61,376 nucleotides of DNA from Streptomyces sporangiiformans. GTDB taxonomy: Bacteria > Actinomycetota > Actinomycetes > Streptomycetales > Streptomycetaceae. The translations under genes were made by a program, and so were the position numbers. Every line of letters starts with the position of its first letter. Position 1 is the stretch's first letter. Below, piece after piece: positions 15,197-23,875 of this stretch. The DNA lies in assembly GCF_005768555.2 (NCBI RefSeq), contig NZ_VCHX02000177.1, forward strand, positions 1-61,376, written 5' to 3'. Below the pieces are notes generated by a model. That model was given only the letters and a program-made list of their open reading frames with translations. It searched no databases and was not told the DNA's origin.

Positions 15197-17314
15197 ATGC
15201 CACTCCAGTCACTCGCAACCGGCCTGAGACGCCGGTGCAGGGACGCCGCGGTCCGCGCCCTCGTGGTAGCGACGGTGGCCGCGGCAGGGCTCGTGGGCAT
15301 CCAGCAGGAAGCCCCGGTCGACGCCCCGGCCGACCTCGGCAGAGTGCAGCCGATGGCGGTGACGTCGAATCAGATCGCGGTGCCTCCGGCGCCGATGGGC
15401 TGGGCGTCGTGGAACACGTTCGCCGCCAAGATCGACTACAACGTGATCAAGGCGCAGGTCGACGCGTTCGTCGCGGCCGGACTGCCGGAGGCGGGGTACA
15501 AGTACATCAACCTCGACGAGGGCTGGTGGCAGGGCACCCGCGACAGCCAGGGCAACATCACCATCGATGAGTCCGAGTGGCCCGGCGGCATGAGCGCGAT
15601 CGCCGACTACATCCACAGCAAGGGACTCAAGGCCGGTATCTACACGGACGCCGGCAAGGACGGCTGCGGCTACTACTTCCCGACGGGCCGCCCGGCGGCG
15701 CCCGGCAGCGGCAGCGAGGGCCACTACGAGCAGGACATGCTCCAGTTCTCGAAGTGGGGCTTCGACTACGTCAAGGTCGACTGGTGCGGCGGTGACGTCG
15801 AAGGGCTCGACGCGAAGACCACGTACCAGGCCATCAGCGACGCGGCCGCGAAGGCCTCGGCCACCACGGGCCGCCCGCTGACCCTCTCGATCTGCAACTG
15901 GGGCAAGCAGAACCCGTGGAACTGGGGCGCCGGCATGGCCGCCCTCTGGCGCACCAACACCGACATCATCTTCCACGGCAACTCGCCCTCGTGGGACAGC
16001 ATGCTCGCCAACTACGACGCGAACGTGCACCCCACAGGCCAGCACACCGGCTACTACAACGACCCGGACATGCTGATGGTCGGCCTGAGCGGCTTCACCG
16101 CCTCCCAGAACCGCACGCACATGAACCTCTGGGCGGTCTCGGGCGCTCCGCTGCTCGCGGGCAACGACCTGTCGCAGATGAGCGCGGAGACCGCCGCGAT
16201 CCTCAAGAATCCCGAGGTCATCGCCGTCGACCAGGACCCGCGCGGCCTCCAGGGCGTCGAGGTCGCCGAGGACACCTCCGGCCTGCAGGTGTACAGCAAG
16301 GTCCTCTCCGGCACCGGAAAGCGGGCCGTCGTCCTGCTCAACCGCACCGGCAGCGCGCAGAACATCACCGTCCGCTGGTCGGACCTGGGTCTGACCGACG
16401 CCTCGGCGACCGTCCGCAACCTGTGGACGCGGGCCAACGTCGGTAACTTCAGCGGCAGTTACACCACCAGCGTCCCCGCGAAGGACTCGGTGATGCTCAC
16501 GGTCACCGGCGGCACCGAGGCGTCGAGCAGCACGTACGAGGCCGAGTCCGCCGGCAACACCAAGGCCGGCTCGGCGGCCGACGCCACCTGCTCGGGCTGC
16601 TCCGGCTCCACCAAGGTGGGCAACGTCGGCAACGGCGCCGCCAACACCCTCCGGTTCAACGGCGTCGTGGCGGGCGCCACGGGCACCAAGGTCGTCGACA
16701 TCGCCTACACCAACGGCAGCGGCGCGACCCGTACCGCCGTACTCAAGGTCAACGGGCAGACGCCCACCACGGTCGCCTTCCCGCCGACCGGTTCGTGGTC
16801 CACGCCCGGCACCGTCTCGGTCGAGGTGTCCCTGGCCAAGGGCTCCACGAACACCCTGACGTTCTCCAACCCCACCGCCTGGACACCCGACTTCGACGCG
16901 ATCCAGGTGCGCCCGCTGCCCGGTACGAACGGCACCCAGCTCGTCGGCCAGCAGTCCAGCCGCTGCGCCGACATCGACAACAACACCATCGTCAACGGCA
17001 CCCAGGCACAGCTGTGGGACTGCGCCGGTGGCTCCAACCAGTCCTGGACGTACACCACGCGCAAGGAACTCGTGGTCTACGGCAACAAGTGCCTGGACGC
17101 CTTCCAGGCAGGGACGACCAACGGTACGAAGGTCGTCATCTGGGACTGCAACGGCGGCTCCAACCAGAAGTGGAACGTGAACGCCGACGGCACCATCACC
17201 AACGTGAACGCCAACCTCTGCCTGGACGCCTACAACGCGGCGACAGCCAACGGCACCAAGATGGTCCTGTGGGCCTGCAACGGCGCGTCCAACCAGAAGT
17301 GGACGCGGCAGTAG
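15197..17314 (+). CDS. Secreted GH27 alpha-galactosidase with CBM35-like and ricin-B (CBM13) domains
   Basis: A 705-residue exported enzyme. The N-terminus has a basic region and hydrophobic signal segment (ALVVATVAAAGLVG). The GH27 barrel starts at PPMGWASWNTF-like PAPMGWASWNTF (residue 64). Nucleophile Asp195 is in YVKVDWCGG and the acid/base Asp lies in NDPDML (about 289-291). A greek-key domain follows, then a CBM35-like beta domain from about residue 445 (TYEAESAGNTKAGSA) to 575, and a ricin-B lectin domain with three repeats, each ending in a QxW-type motif (SNQSW, SNQKW, SNQKW). It should release alpha-linked galactose from plant galactans outside the cell. ATG at 15197 after GGAGGA. 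It has its own promoter and terminator. Confidence 0.93.
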   Translation: MPLQSLATGLRRRCRDAAVRALVVATVAAAGLVGIQQEAPVDAPADLGRVQPMAVTSNQIAVPPAPMGWASWNTFAAKIDYNVIKAQVDAFVAAGLPEAGYKYINLDEGWWQGTRDSQGNITIDESEWPGGMSAIADYIHSKGLKAGIYTDAGKDGCGYYFPTGRPAAPGSGSEGHYEQDMLQFSKWGFDYVKVDWCGGDVEGLDAKTTYQAISDAAAKASATTGRPLTLSICNWGKQNPWNWGAGMAALWRTNTDIIFHGNSPSWDSMLANYDANVHPTGQHTGYYNDPDMLMVGLSGFTASQNRTHMNLWAVSGAPLLAGNDLSQMSAETAAILKNPEVIAVDQDPRGLQGVEVAEDTSGLQVYSKVLSGTGKRAVVLLNRTGSAQNITVRWSDLGLTDASATVRNLWTRANVGNFSGSYTTSVPAKDSVMLTVTGGTEASSSTYEAESAGNTKAGSAADATCSGCSGSTKVGNVGNGAANTLRFNGVVAGATGTKVVDIAYTNGSGATRTAVLKVNGQTPTTVAFPPTGSWSTPGTVSVEVSLAKGSTNTLTFSNPTAWTPDFDAIQVRPLPGTNGTQLVGQQSSRCADIDNNTIVNGTQAQLWDCAGGSNQSWTYTTRKELVVYGNKCLDAFQAGTTNGTKVVIWDCNGGSNQKWNVNADGTITNVNANLCLDAYNAATANGTKMVLWACNGASNQKWTRQ

Positions 17315-17336
17315 CCCCCTAGCCCCCGCACAGGTG

Positions 17337-17372
17337 GAGCACCCCCGGACCTACCAGGGCCCGGGGGTGCTC
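17337..17372 (+). terminator. Intrinsic terminator after the GH27 gene
   Basis: A perfect 12-bp stem, GAGCACCCCCGG (17337-17348) pairing with CCGGGGGTGCTC (17361-17372), with a 12-base loop, lies 23 bp past the GH27 stop and before the convergent HAD gene. No long T-run follows, as is usual in Streptomyces. Confidence 0.85.
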
Positions 17373-17407
17373 TACTGTCAGCCTCCGACACCCGGCTCCG
17401 GACCGCG

Positions 17408-18094
17408 TCAGAAGAGGGTCGGCAATTCCGACAGGGACGCGATGGAAGGCATGTCCGAGGGAGCCGGGTCCGAGTCCCGGCAGACCGCGCGCCCCTGGTA
17501 GCCGAGTGCGATCGCGGCGGCGACCAGGCTCGGGACGTCATCGACGAACAGGCATTGCGCGGGAGCCAGCCCCAGCGCGCCGCTGGCGTGGTGGTACATG
17601 CGCGGGTCCGGTTTCTCGCAGCCGAGTTCGGCGGAGATCGCGTACGCCTCGAAGAAGCGGTTGATGCCGAGTGCGGCATGGAGGTCCGGCAGATCGGGCC
17701 AGGCATCCGAGACCACCGCCATGCGCACGCCCCGCCGATTCAGCTCTTCCAGGGTCTCCACGACCTCCGGGTACGTCTCCAGGATCATGGCCGGGGGGAC
17801 TTCGCGACGCAGGTCGGCGAGGAGCTGCGAGGTCGGGGCCACACCGAGGGCGCGAAGCAACACCCGGTGGTATGCGTCGTAGTCGGGCGTCGACGACGAG
17901 GTGTCGAAGAAACGGTCGCCTTCGACGATGGCCGCCGCGAACTGTTCCGGGGTGATCGAGGGGGCGTGGGCGAGGACGGTCTGCTCGAAGTCCGCTCGTG
18001 GATTCCACCGGCCGCCCATCGGCCGCATCAGCACGCCGCCTGAGTCGAAGAGAACAGCACGGAGACCTTCGGGGGAGCGTGGTTGTGTCGTCAC
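17408..18094 (-). CDS. HAD-superfamily hydrolase, subfamily IA-like
   Basis: A 228-residue haloacid-dehalogenase-type phosphatase. Motif I is FDSGGVLMRP with nucleophile Asp; the second Asp of the usual DxD is Gly, a change found in several subfamily-IA members. Motif II is VVSDAW, motif III Lys is in CEKPDPRMY and motif IV is FVDDVPS. The helical cap (residues 25-95) is of the C1 type. The substrate cannot be told from sequence. GTG at 18094 is the longest start; Shine-Dalgarno support is weak, so the start is provisional. Confidence 0.82.
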   Translation of the reverse strand: MTTQPRSPEGLRAVLFDSGGVLMRPMGGRWNPRADFEQTVLAHAPSITPEQFAAAIVEGDRFFDTSSSTPDYDAYHRVLLRALGVAPTSQLLADLRREVPPAMILETYPEVVETLEELNRRGVRMAVVSDAWPDLPDLHAALGINRFFEAYAISAELGCEKPDPRMYHHASGALGLAPAQCLFVDDVPSLVAAAIALGYQGRAVCRDSDPAPSDMPSIASLSELPTLF

Positions 18095-18131
18095 CCGATC
18101 ATTCTGGTGAGCGGCCGCGGAGATCAGTGGC

Positions 18132-18539
18132 TCAGTAGCTCAAGTAGAGCAGAAACACCGTCAGGTTGATCACCTCGAGCGAGAGCAGCCACCAGAGTGA
18201 GGCCCATGCTTCAGAACGGGAGTCGAGCTCTCGTCGGCTGCGGACCCTTCGCCACGGTGAGGCGGGGTCGTACACAAGGAGGGCTTCGTTCCCCGGCGTG
18301 CCCCATCTACGGCCGCTGAGCGGGGAGATGTAGATGATCCTGTCTCCGGTATGCGTGGAGAATTCAAAGCTTGTCGAGTATCTCCCTTCGGAAGTCGAGA
18401 CGTTCCGACAGAGCCCCATGACTTCTCTGCCCGACCTTCTCAGCCGCCGGTCGACCCACAGCGGAATCACACCGAACCAGAGAAGAAAGGGAACGGGAAA
18501 AGCCACCAGACCGGCACAGACCCACCCCAGGCCATCCAT
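18132..18539 (-). CDS. DUF3592-like small membrane protein
   Basis: A 135-residue protein with an N-terminal membrane segment (WVCAGLVAFPVPFLLWFGVI) and a C-terminal one (ASLWWLLSLEVINLTVFLLY) enclosing a soluble part that includes YSTSFEFSTHTGDRIIYISP and ALLVYDPASPWRRV. The VYDPxxP motif and two-helix layout match DUF3592 proteins. The nearby 937-1305 gene has the same plan. ATG at 18539 places the first helix at the start; ribosome-binding signal is weak. Confidence 0.6.
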   Translation of the reverse strand: MDGLGWVCAGLVAFPVPFLLWFGVIPLWVDRRLRRSGREVMGLCRNVSTSEGRYSTSFEFSTHTGDRIIYISPLSGRRWGTPGNEALLVYDPASPWRRVRSRRELDSRSEAWASLWWLLSLEVINLTVFLLYLSY

Positions 18540-18627
18540 GCGGCCATGATGACACGCCGCACATGCGACCCTCATTCGGGAGCGCGCGGGGCGGGCCTGC
18601 GCGCGGCGCTCCCACAGCCCACCACCG

Positions 18628-18990
18628 TCACGCGGTCTTGGTGAGTCGCTCGGCATGCTGGGCCTCGTCCTGTCGGACGGGACTGGGCTGTGCGCCGCGG
18701 AACTGCCACCGCGTGGTGATGCCGTCCGGGCCGTCGAGGGCGGCTCGGGACAGGGCGGCCTCGATACGGCAGCGGACTTCGGTCTCGGCCGCCGGTTCGG
18801 CCGCGAACAGCACGCGCAGACGTACCTCGTCGCCGGAGCGTTCGGCAGAGGTGTGGTGCGGTGCCAGCGGGCACGGGGGTTCATGGTCCCAGTGCCCGCA
18901 CAGCGCGACCGTGATGGCTGCGCCGGGTGCTCGCACATCACCGTCAGACTCCATGAGGAGAACCGCGTCGTGGGCGAATGCTTGGCGCAT
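18628..18990 (-). CDS. Conserved hypothetical protein
   Basis: A 120-residue cytosolic protein beginning MRQAFAHDAVLLMESDGDV. It has the look of a real gene: alternating strands and helices (ITVALCGHWDHEPPCPLAPH and VRLRVLFAAEPAAETEVRCR), Cys/His pairs in CGHWDHEPPCPLAPHH that could hold a metal, and a disordered tail. No characterised family recognised. ATG at 18990 chosen because the upstream extension reads as non-coding. It is divergent from the GYD gene. Confidence 0.6.
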   Translation of the reverse strand: MRQAFAHDAVLLMESDGDVRAPGAAITVALCGHWDHEPPCPLAPHHTSAERSGDEVRLRVLFAAEPAAETEVRCRIEAALSRAALDGPDGITTRWQFRGAQPSPVRQDEAQHAERLTKTA

Positions 18991-19130
18991 CCGCTCAGTA
19001 TGGAGCCATGTACCAGGCGCGGCCCTTGCGCAGGTCGGTGCCTTACTCATTCGGATGCACACCTTGTGCGCGTTTCGGTAATTACGCCCAGAATTGGCCT
19101 CGCGATGTATTCCCTCATGAAGGAAAGACC

Positions 19131-19427
19131 ATGTCGACGTATGTCACGCTGCTGAACTGGACCGATCAAGGGATCCGAAACTACAAGGACACCGCCAAGC
19201 GTGCCGAGGCCTTCGCCGCAGGGGTGCAGAAGCTCGGGGCGAAGCTCCTGAACATCTACTGGACCGTCGGCTCGTACGACCTCGTGGCCATTGTCGAGGC
19301 GCCCGACGACGAAACCGCCACCGCGGCGCTCCTGCAGCTCGGCGGAGTGGGCAACGTCCGTACCACGACCCTGCGGGCGTTCGACCGAGAGGAAATGGGC
19401 CGCATCATCGCCAAGGCCGCCGGCTGA
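19131..19427 (+). CDS. GYD-domain protein
   Basis: A 98-residue protein of the GYD family (named for a Gly-Tyr-Asp motif; here VGSYDLVAIVEAPDDETA). It is a small ferredoxin-like alpha/beta fold of unknown role found in many actinobacteria. The start MSTYVTLLNWTDQGIRN and the end TLRAFDREEMGRIIAK fit the family over its full length. ATG at 19131 follows AAGGAAAG. A second GYD protein is encoded at 28835-29161 in this window. Confidence 0.82.
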   Translation: MSTYVTLLNWTDQGIRNYKDTAKRAEAFAAGVQKLGAKLLNIYWTVGSYDLVAIVEAPDDETATAALLQLGGVGNVRTTTLRAFDREEMGRIIAKAAG

Positions 19428-19449
19428 GGACAAGTGGAGGGCCCGGCCA

Positions 19450-20370
19450 TCACCGCGTACCGACATCGCGAGCGGTTCCGTCGGCGATGGCCTGGAGTTT
19501 GTCGGGGTTGGCCACGTTGTGGATCGCGGTGATGCGGCCGTCGGTGTCGAAGTCGAAGGTGACGGTGGCGATCACGCGGCCCGGTCCGCTGAACAGCACG
19601 CCCGGCCCGCCATTGATCTCGACGAGTTCGGCGTTCATGTCGGCGGGCTCGACACCCTGGTACGTGACGGTGCCGATGGCCGCGAACCAGGAGGCCACTG
19701 TCTGTGCGCCCACGACCGGTCGCAGGGCCTGGCGGACCTTGCCGCCGCCGTCGGTCCACAACGTGACGTCCGGGGACAGCAGTTCCATCAGGGCGTTGAC
19801 GTCACCGCCGGTCGCGGCGGCGAAGAACCGCTCGGTGACCTCACGCCGGCGGGACCGGTCGGCGGTGAAACGGGGCCGCCGGGCCTGTACGTGCTCACGC
19901 GCCCGGTGCGCGGCCTGCCGTACCGCCGCCTCGGAGCGTTCCACCGCCTCCGCGATCTCGGCGTGACTGAAGTCGAAGACCTCCTTCAGCACGAATACCG
20001 CGCGTTCGAGGGGGCTGAGCGTCTCCAGCACCACCAGCATCGCCATCGACACCGACTCGGCTTCGGCGACGGCGTCGGCGGTGTCGCCGCTGGTGAGGAT
20101 GGGCTCCGGAAGCCACGGGCCCACGTAGGTCTCCCGCTTGTGCCGTGTGGAGCGCAGTCGTGCCAGTGCCAGGTTGGACACGATCCGGGTCAGATACGCC
20201 TTGGGGTCGGCGACTTGGGAGCGGTCGGCGGCCGACCACTTGATCCAGGCGTCCTGGACCGCGTCCTCGGCGTCCGCGGCGGTGCCGAGGAGGCGGTAGG
20301 CCACGGAGAACAGCAGGTTGCGGTGCTGGTGGAACACCTGCTCGTCGGGGTTCGTGGGCAGGTCGGTCAC
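19450..20370 (-). CDS. sigJ: ECF41-family sigma factor SigJ with SnoaL-like C-terminal domain
   Basis: A 306-residue extracytoplasmic-function sigma factor. Region 2 (residues 1-75) includes RLLGTAADAEDAVQDAWIKW and region 4 includes LSPLERAVFVLKEVFDFSHA and a helix-turn-helix. The linker carries WLPEP and the C-terminal SnoaL-like domain carries DGGGK and NPDKL, the three conserved motifs of group ECF41, in which the C-terminal domain acts in place of an anti-sigma factor. GTG at 20370 overlaps the stop of the upstream oxidoreductase (GTGA) and has AGGAGG just before it. ECF41 genes are usually paired with a carboxymuconolactone decarboxylase, oxidoreductase or epimerase gene; this pair fits. 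Confidence 0.93.
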   Translation of the reverse strand: MTDLPTNPDEQVFHQHRNLLFSVAYRLLGTAADAEDAVQDAWIKWSAADRSQVADPKAYLTRIVSNLALARLRSTRHKRETYVGPWLPEPILTSGDTADAVAEAESVSMAMLVVLETLSPLERAVFVLKEVFDFSHAEIAEAVERSEAAVRQAAHRAREHVQARRPRFTADRSRRREVTERFFAAATGGDVNALMELLSPDVTLWTDGGGKVRQALRPVVGAQTVASWFAAIGTVTYQGVEPADMNAELVEINGGPGVLFSGPGRVIATVTFDFDTDGRITAIHNVANPDKLQAIADGTARDVGTR

Positions 20371-21584
20371 CGCGCCTCCTGGTTCCGGGTGAAGCGGCCG
20401 CCGCGCGGCCAGAAAGCGCCCGAGGCGGGAATCTTCTTCATACGGCCGTAGGTCGGCCACGGGGAGGCAGTCACCGTCTCCTTGTACCGGACCGCCATGC
20501 GGCCCGTCAGGCAGATCCGCCGCGGGCTGTCGTCGGGGCGGGTGAACTGCACGACGGCGTCGTTCCGGCCCAGGCTCACCGGCGTGTGGTAGTAGCCGAA
20601 GCGGAACGGCTTGGGCTGCTTGCCCTTGAGTACCCGGTCGATCGACAGCGCGGCGTGCACACCGGTCGGCATGCCGCCCTGGCAGGTGCCGTGCATGACG
20701 CCGTAGCCCTGGCGGATCGCGGCCGCGTCGCCGACCGCGTACACCTCCGGGTGGGACACCGACCGCAGCGCGGCGTCGGTGACGATGCGGCCGCGTTCGT
20801 CGACGGTCAGCCCGGCGGCAGCCGCCAGCGGCGACACCCGCGTGCCGCTGGTCCACAGGACCGCGTCGGCGGCGACACTCTCCCCGCCAGCCAACTCGAC
20901 CGCGCCGGGGCGCACCTTCACCACCTCGACCCCGCCGCGCACCCGCACACCCAGACGTTCCAGCGCGGCGCCCAGATATGCCCTGGCCTTCCGGTTCAGG
21001 GCCGCGCCGGGCTCCTGCCGGCCCAGCAGGACGACGTTCAGATCCGGGTACTGCTCGGCGATCTCCGCGGCCGCCTCGATGCCGGTCAGGCCGCTGCCGC
21101 AGACCGCCACCGTGCCGGTGTCGGCGCCGCCGTCGAGCCGGGCCAGCCGGTCGCCGAGCAACTCGGCGTCCTGGACGCCGTTCAGGGTGTACGCGTGGTC
21201 CTCGACGCCGGCCACCGCCGCCGTGTCGGCCACGCCGCCCAGCCCGTACACCAGGGTGTCGTAGTGCAGCACCCGGTCGTCATCGATCCGTACGGTCCTC
21301 GCGCCGGCGTCGATGGCCGTCACCCAGCCGCGCACGAACCGCGCGCCCGTGCCCTCCAGCAGCTCGGGGATGCTCAGCTCGGCGAGCTGCTGTCCGGTCG
21401 CCGTCATGTGCAGCCGCATCCGCTCGGTGAACCGCTCCTGCGCGTTCACCAGAGTCACCTGCACGTCCTCGCGCCCCTTGCTCCGGGCCGCGAGCTGGAT
21501 GGCCGCGGACATCCCCGCGTACCCCGCTCCCAGGATCAGCACGCGGTGGGTGATCGCCGTACCGACTTCGTTCTGTGCGTTCAT
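20367..21584 (-). CDS. NAD(P)/FAD-dependent oxidoreductase paired with SigJ
   Basis: A 405-residue flavoprotein of the NADH dehydrogenase type II / disulfide reductase-like fold. The FAD-binding Rossmann motif is VLILGAGYAGMSAAIQLAAR near residue 14; the NAD(P) site is VAVCGSGLTGIEAAAEIAEQ near 165; the second FAD motif is VYAVGDAAAIRQG. No redox-active Cys pair is visible. It lacks a clear C-terminal membrane anchor. It is the upstream partner of sigJ and likely its main target, as in other ECF41 loci. ATG at 21584. Confidence 0.87.
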   Translation of the reverse strand: MNAQNEVGTAITHRVLILGAGYAGMSAAIQLAARSKGREDVQVTLVNAQERFTERMRLHMTATGQQLAELSIPELLEGTGARFVRGWVTAIDAGARTVRIDDDRVLHYDTLVYGLGGVADTAAVAGVEDHAYTLNGVQDAELLGDRLARLDGGADTGTVAVCGSGLTGIEAAAEIAEQYPDLNVVLLGRQEPGAALNRKARAYLGAALERLGVRVRGGVEVVKVRPGAVELAGGESVAADAVLWTSGTRVSPLAAAAGLTVDERGRIVTDAALRSVSHPEVYAVGDAAAIRQGYGVMHGTCQGGMPTGVHAALSIDRVLKGKQPKPFRFGYYHTPVSLGRNDAVVQFTRPDDSPRRICLTGRMAVRYKETVTASPWPTYGRMKKIPASGAFWPRGGRFTRNQEAR

Positions 21585-21975
21585 GGCTGCGTCGTCCTCT
21601 TTTTCGTCTCGTTGTTGACGACCACCAGATGCAAGCTGCCCGTCCGTGCGTGACATGGAGGTGGTGTGATGTAGGTCACATGGCGTCGAGGGTCCCCCCG
21701 GGATGTTTCGCGCCACCTTTCGTCGTATCTCGCTGTTCTCGTACGCGCCGATCCCCATGCCCTGAAGAACAAGGCAGGCGCCCGGCGGCGCGCCAGGTGA
21801 ACTTCGCATCGTCGGGTGCTCAGGGGCCAGGGAGAAGCGAGGGAAAGGCGGCAATGATGAGTCAGGCCGAAAAGGGTCGATCGGGCGCGGCCGACAAATG
21901 AGAGCCCTTGTCCCGCTTTCACTGTGGTTGGACTCTCTACATCCATCTCTCGCCCTGTTTTCCCAAGGAGGGGAC
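21585..21975. other. Intergenic region between the oxidoreductase and the 81-residue protein
   Basis: This 391-bp divergent space holds no convincing gene. On the minus strand TGTCACG occurs at 21655-21649; it resembles the -35 element reported for ECF41 promoters, but no clear -10 follows at the right distance. The region also contains GATGTAGGTCACATGG, with a short GTGACC/GGTCAC symmetry. Confidence 0.4.
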
Positions 21976-22221
21976 GTGGAAAGGGACATAGAAGAACTGG
22001 ACGGCAAAGTCCATGACATCGTGCGGATCATCGAGGTCATCCGGGACGAGGACATCTGGCAGACGCTTCGGGAATCCTGGCGGCGGCCAGGCTGGACGAC
22101 CCCCGCGGAGTCGATCCTCGTGGCAGGGCATCTCGATTCGCTCAAGGACCAACTGCGGCAGATTCGGCAACAGCAGGAGAAGCTGCTCGAAGGGTGCCGT
22201 GTCGTCGGGGAGAAGGGCTGA
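21976..22221 (+). CDS. Small helical hypothetical protein
   Basis: An 81-residue, largely helical, highly charged protein (VERDIEELDGKVHDIVRIIE at the start; DSLKDQLRQIRQQQEKLLEG near the end), with heptad-like spacing suggesting a coiled coil. No signal peptide. Not recognised. GTG at 21976 is favoured over upstream starts because AAGGAGGGG lies just before it. It converges on the chaplin-fusion gene with a shared terminator between. Confidence 0.6.
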   Translation: MERDIEELDGKVHDIVRIIEVIRDEDIWQTLRESWRRPGWTTPAESILVAGHLDSLKDQLRQIRQQQEKLLEGCRVVGEKG

Positions 22222-22261
22222 CCACGTCGAGCACGGCCTGGAACCGCTCGCGCGCAAGAAT

Positions 22262-22292
22262 GCCCCGGACCGTGATCGGTCCGGGGCGTTTT
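22262..22292. terminator. Bidirectional intrinsic terminator
   Basis: GCCCCGGACC (22262-22271) pairs perfectly with GGTCCGGGGC (22278-22287) around a six-base loop, followed by GTTTT. It sits between the convergent genes ending at 22221 and 22314. Confidence 0.9.
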
Positions 22293-22313
22293 GGCCGGTG
22301 CTCCCGGCACGAG

Positions 22314-23699
22314 CTAGCCGTTGACGCAGGTGTTGCCCGCCGCCGGGTTGAGCAGTCCGACGACGTTCACGCTGTTGCCGCAGGCGTGGACCGGGATACT
22401 CACCGGTGCCTGCACGACATTGCCGGACAGCAGGCCGCCCGAGTTCGTCGCGGTGCCCACCGCGGCAGCACCTTTTCGCTTGACGGTCAGGGTCGCGGAG
22501 GCCGGGGGGTTCAGGCCCACCGTGGTGACCCCGTCAGAGCTGTTGACGTAGGTCCCCGCCTTGGCAGCGGTGACATTCACCGTGACCGTGCAGGATGTCT
22601 CACCGGCGGCCAGGTCTCCGCCGGCCAGAGTCAGGGACGAGCCCTTCGCCGCCGCGGAGACCGTGCCGTCGCCGCAGGTCGTCGACGCGTTCGCGTCCGA
22701 GGCCACGCTCACTCCTGCGGGCAGGCTGTCGGTGAAGCCGAAGTCGCTCTTCGCCGCCAGTTCACTGGTGTTGGTCACCGTCATGGTGAGCGTGGAGACG
22801 CCGCGCTTGTCAATGGTGGCAGGACTGAACGCCTTGTCCATCCGCGGAGTCGCGTCCAGGATCCGAATGTTGTCGAAGGCGTGGTCGTTGCCGTACCAGT
22901 CGCTTTGCCCGTTGAGCATCTTGATGCCCAACTCGGTGCCGGCGAACAGTACAGCCCTGTTGCCGGCGAACGACCCGGCCATGAGCCCGTTTCCTCCGGG
23001 ATAGGGGGTGGCTTTGGGGTCGGTGCAGGGGTTGATGGGGTCGGTGAAGGTCGGGATGTCCGGACCGTTGCCGGTCAGATAGAACTTCAGCAGCGGATCC
23101 TCGACCGCGCAATTGTCCGCGGCCACGTCCACCGCGAAGGTGATATAGCGGTTCGGCGTCGCGATCGGGATCGGCTGCTGGGTCCGGAACTCCACCCGGT
23201 CGGCACCTGTGTCCACCGAGAGGGTGTACGCGGCAACCGCGTGATTGGTCGGCGGATTCGTCCCGCCGACCTGCCCCAACGTATGGGCCATGTTCTTCAG
23301 GCGTGCCATCGGCACCCCCTGACAGTCAGGGTGTCCCGCACCGGACTGGTTGAGGATGATGCCGTTGCACTGTGCAGGGTCCAGCCACGGTGGGTCGGCG
23401 GTGTACGTCTCGTTCAGTGCCGGAGCCCCGACATAGTCCTCGAGGAGAACCGGGGTGTCGCCTGCGTTTTCGAAGTCCTCGACGAACACGGTGGCCGGGT
23501 CCTGTGGCACACCCGCAGTGCCGGGCGCACGAAGGGCGTTCACACCCGCCGGCGAAACCAGGGTCTGGGCCTGGGCCTGGGCCTGGCCTTGGTCCTGGGC
23601 TTGAGCGGCCAGCGGAGCACTCGCGATCGCAAGTGCCATCAGGGACACTGGTGCAATGCGTGTGCGTCGGGAAATCTTCACTGCGGAAATTGCCACCAC
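22314..23699 (-). CDS. Secreted surface protein: DUF7933/DUF11-like domain fused to a C-terminal chaplin domain
   Basis: A 461-residue exported protein. A basic N-terminus and signal segment (APVSLMALAIASAPLAAQAQ) are followed by a short Gln/Ala repeat, a beta-rich N-terminal domain with several Cys (residues about 50-280), a DUF7933/DUF11-like Ig fold (about 285-407, MDKAFSPATIDKRGVSTLTM and FTDSLPAGVSVASD), and finally residues 418-461, which match the chaplin domain: SGNVVQAPVSIPVHACGNSV, then VNVVGLLNPAAGNTC with the two Cys. Chaplins coat aerial hyphae as amyloid-like fibres. No sortase signal follows, so the protein is released or held by chaplin assembly. The first codon is GTG at 23699; GTG at 23681 is a good alternative. 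Confidence 0.85.
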   Translation of the reverse strand: MVAISAVKISRRTRIAPVSLMALAIASAPLAAQAQDQGQAQAQAQTLVSPAGVNALRAPGTAGVPQDPATVFVEDFENAGDTPVLLEDYVGAPALNETYTADPPWLDPAQCNGIILNQSGAGHPDCQGVPMARLKNMAHTLGQVGGTNPPTNHAVAAYTLSVDTGADRVEFRTQQPIPIATPNRYITFAVDVAADNCAVEDPLLKFYLTGNGPDIPTFTDPINPCTDPKATPYPGGNGLMAGSFAGNRAVLFAGTELGIKMLNGQSDWYGNDHAFDNIRILDATPRMDKAFSPATIDKRGVSTLTMTVTNTSELAAKSDFGFTDSLPAGVSVASDANASTTCGDGTVSAAAKGSSLTLAGGDLAAGETSCTVTVNVTAAKAGTYVNSSDGVTTVGLNPPASATLTVKRKGAAAVGTATNSGGLLSGNVVQAPVSIPVHACGNSVNVVGLLNPAAGNTCVNG

Positions 23700-23875
23700 C
23701 TCTTTCAGGTAGCCCGAATTTCAGCACACGCTCCGGAAAGCAGTCGATCAACGAGCTCGACGATTGCGCTTTTCACCGTGATGGTCGACCTGGGAACAAA
23801 CCCTATAAATACATGTCGGAATTTAAAGCATCCGGTAGGTGATCCGGCTCGCCGAGGCGCGAGAGGAGTCCGAAG

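Noticed and set aside
17408..18094. HAD hydrolase as inactive because of the missing second Asp in motif I
   Set aside because: FDxGGV/GNV variants occur in subfamily-IA HAD proteins that are still active, so inactivity cannot be claimed.
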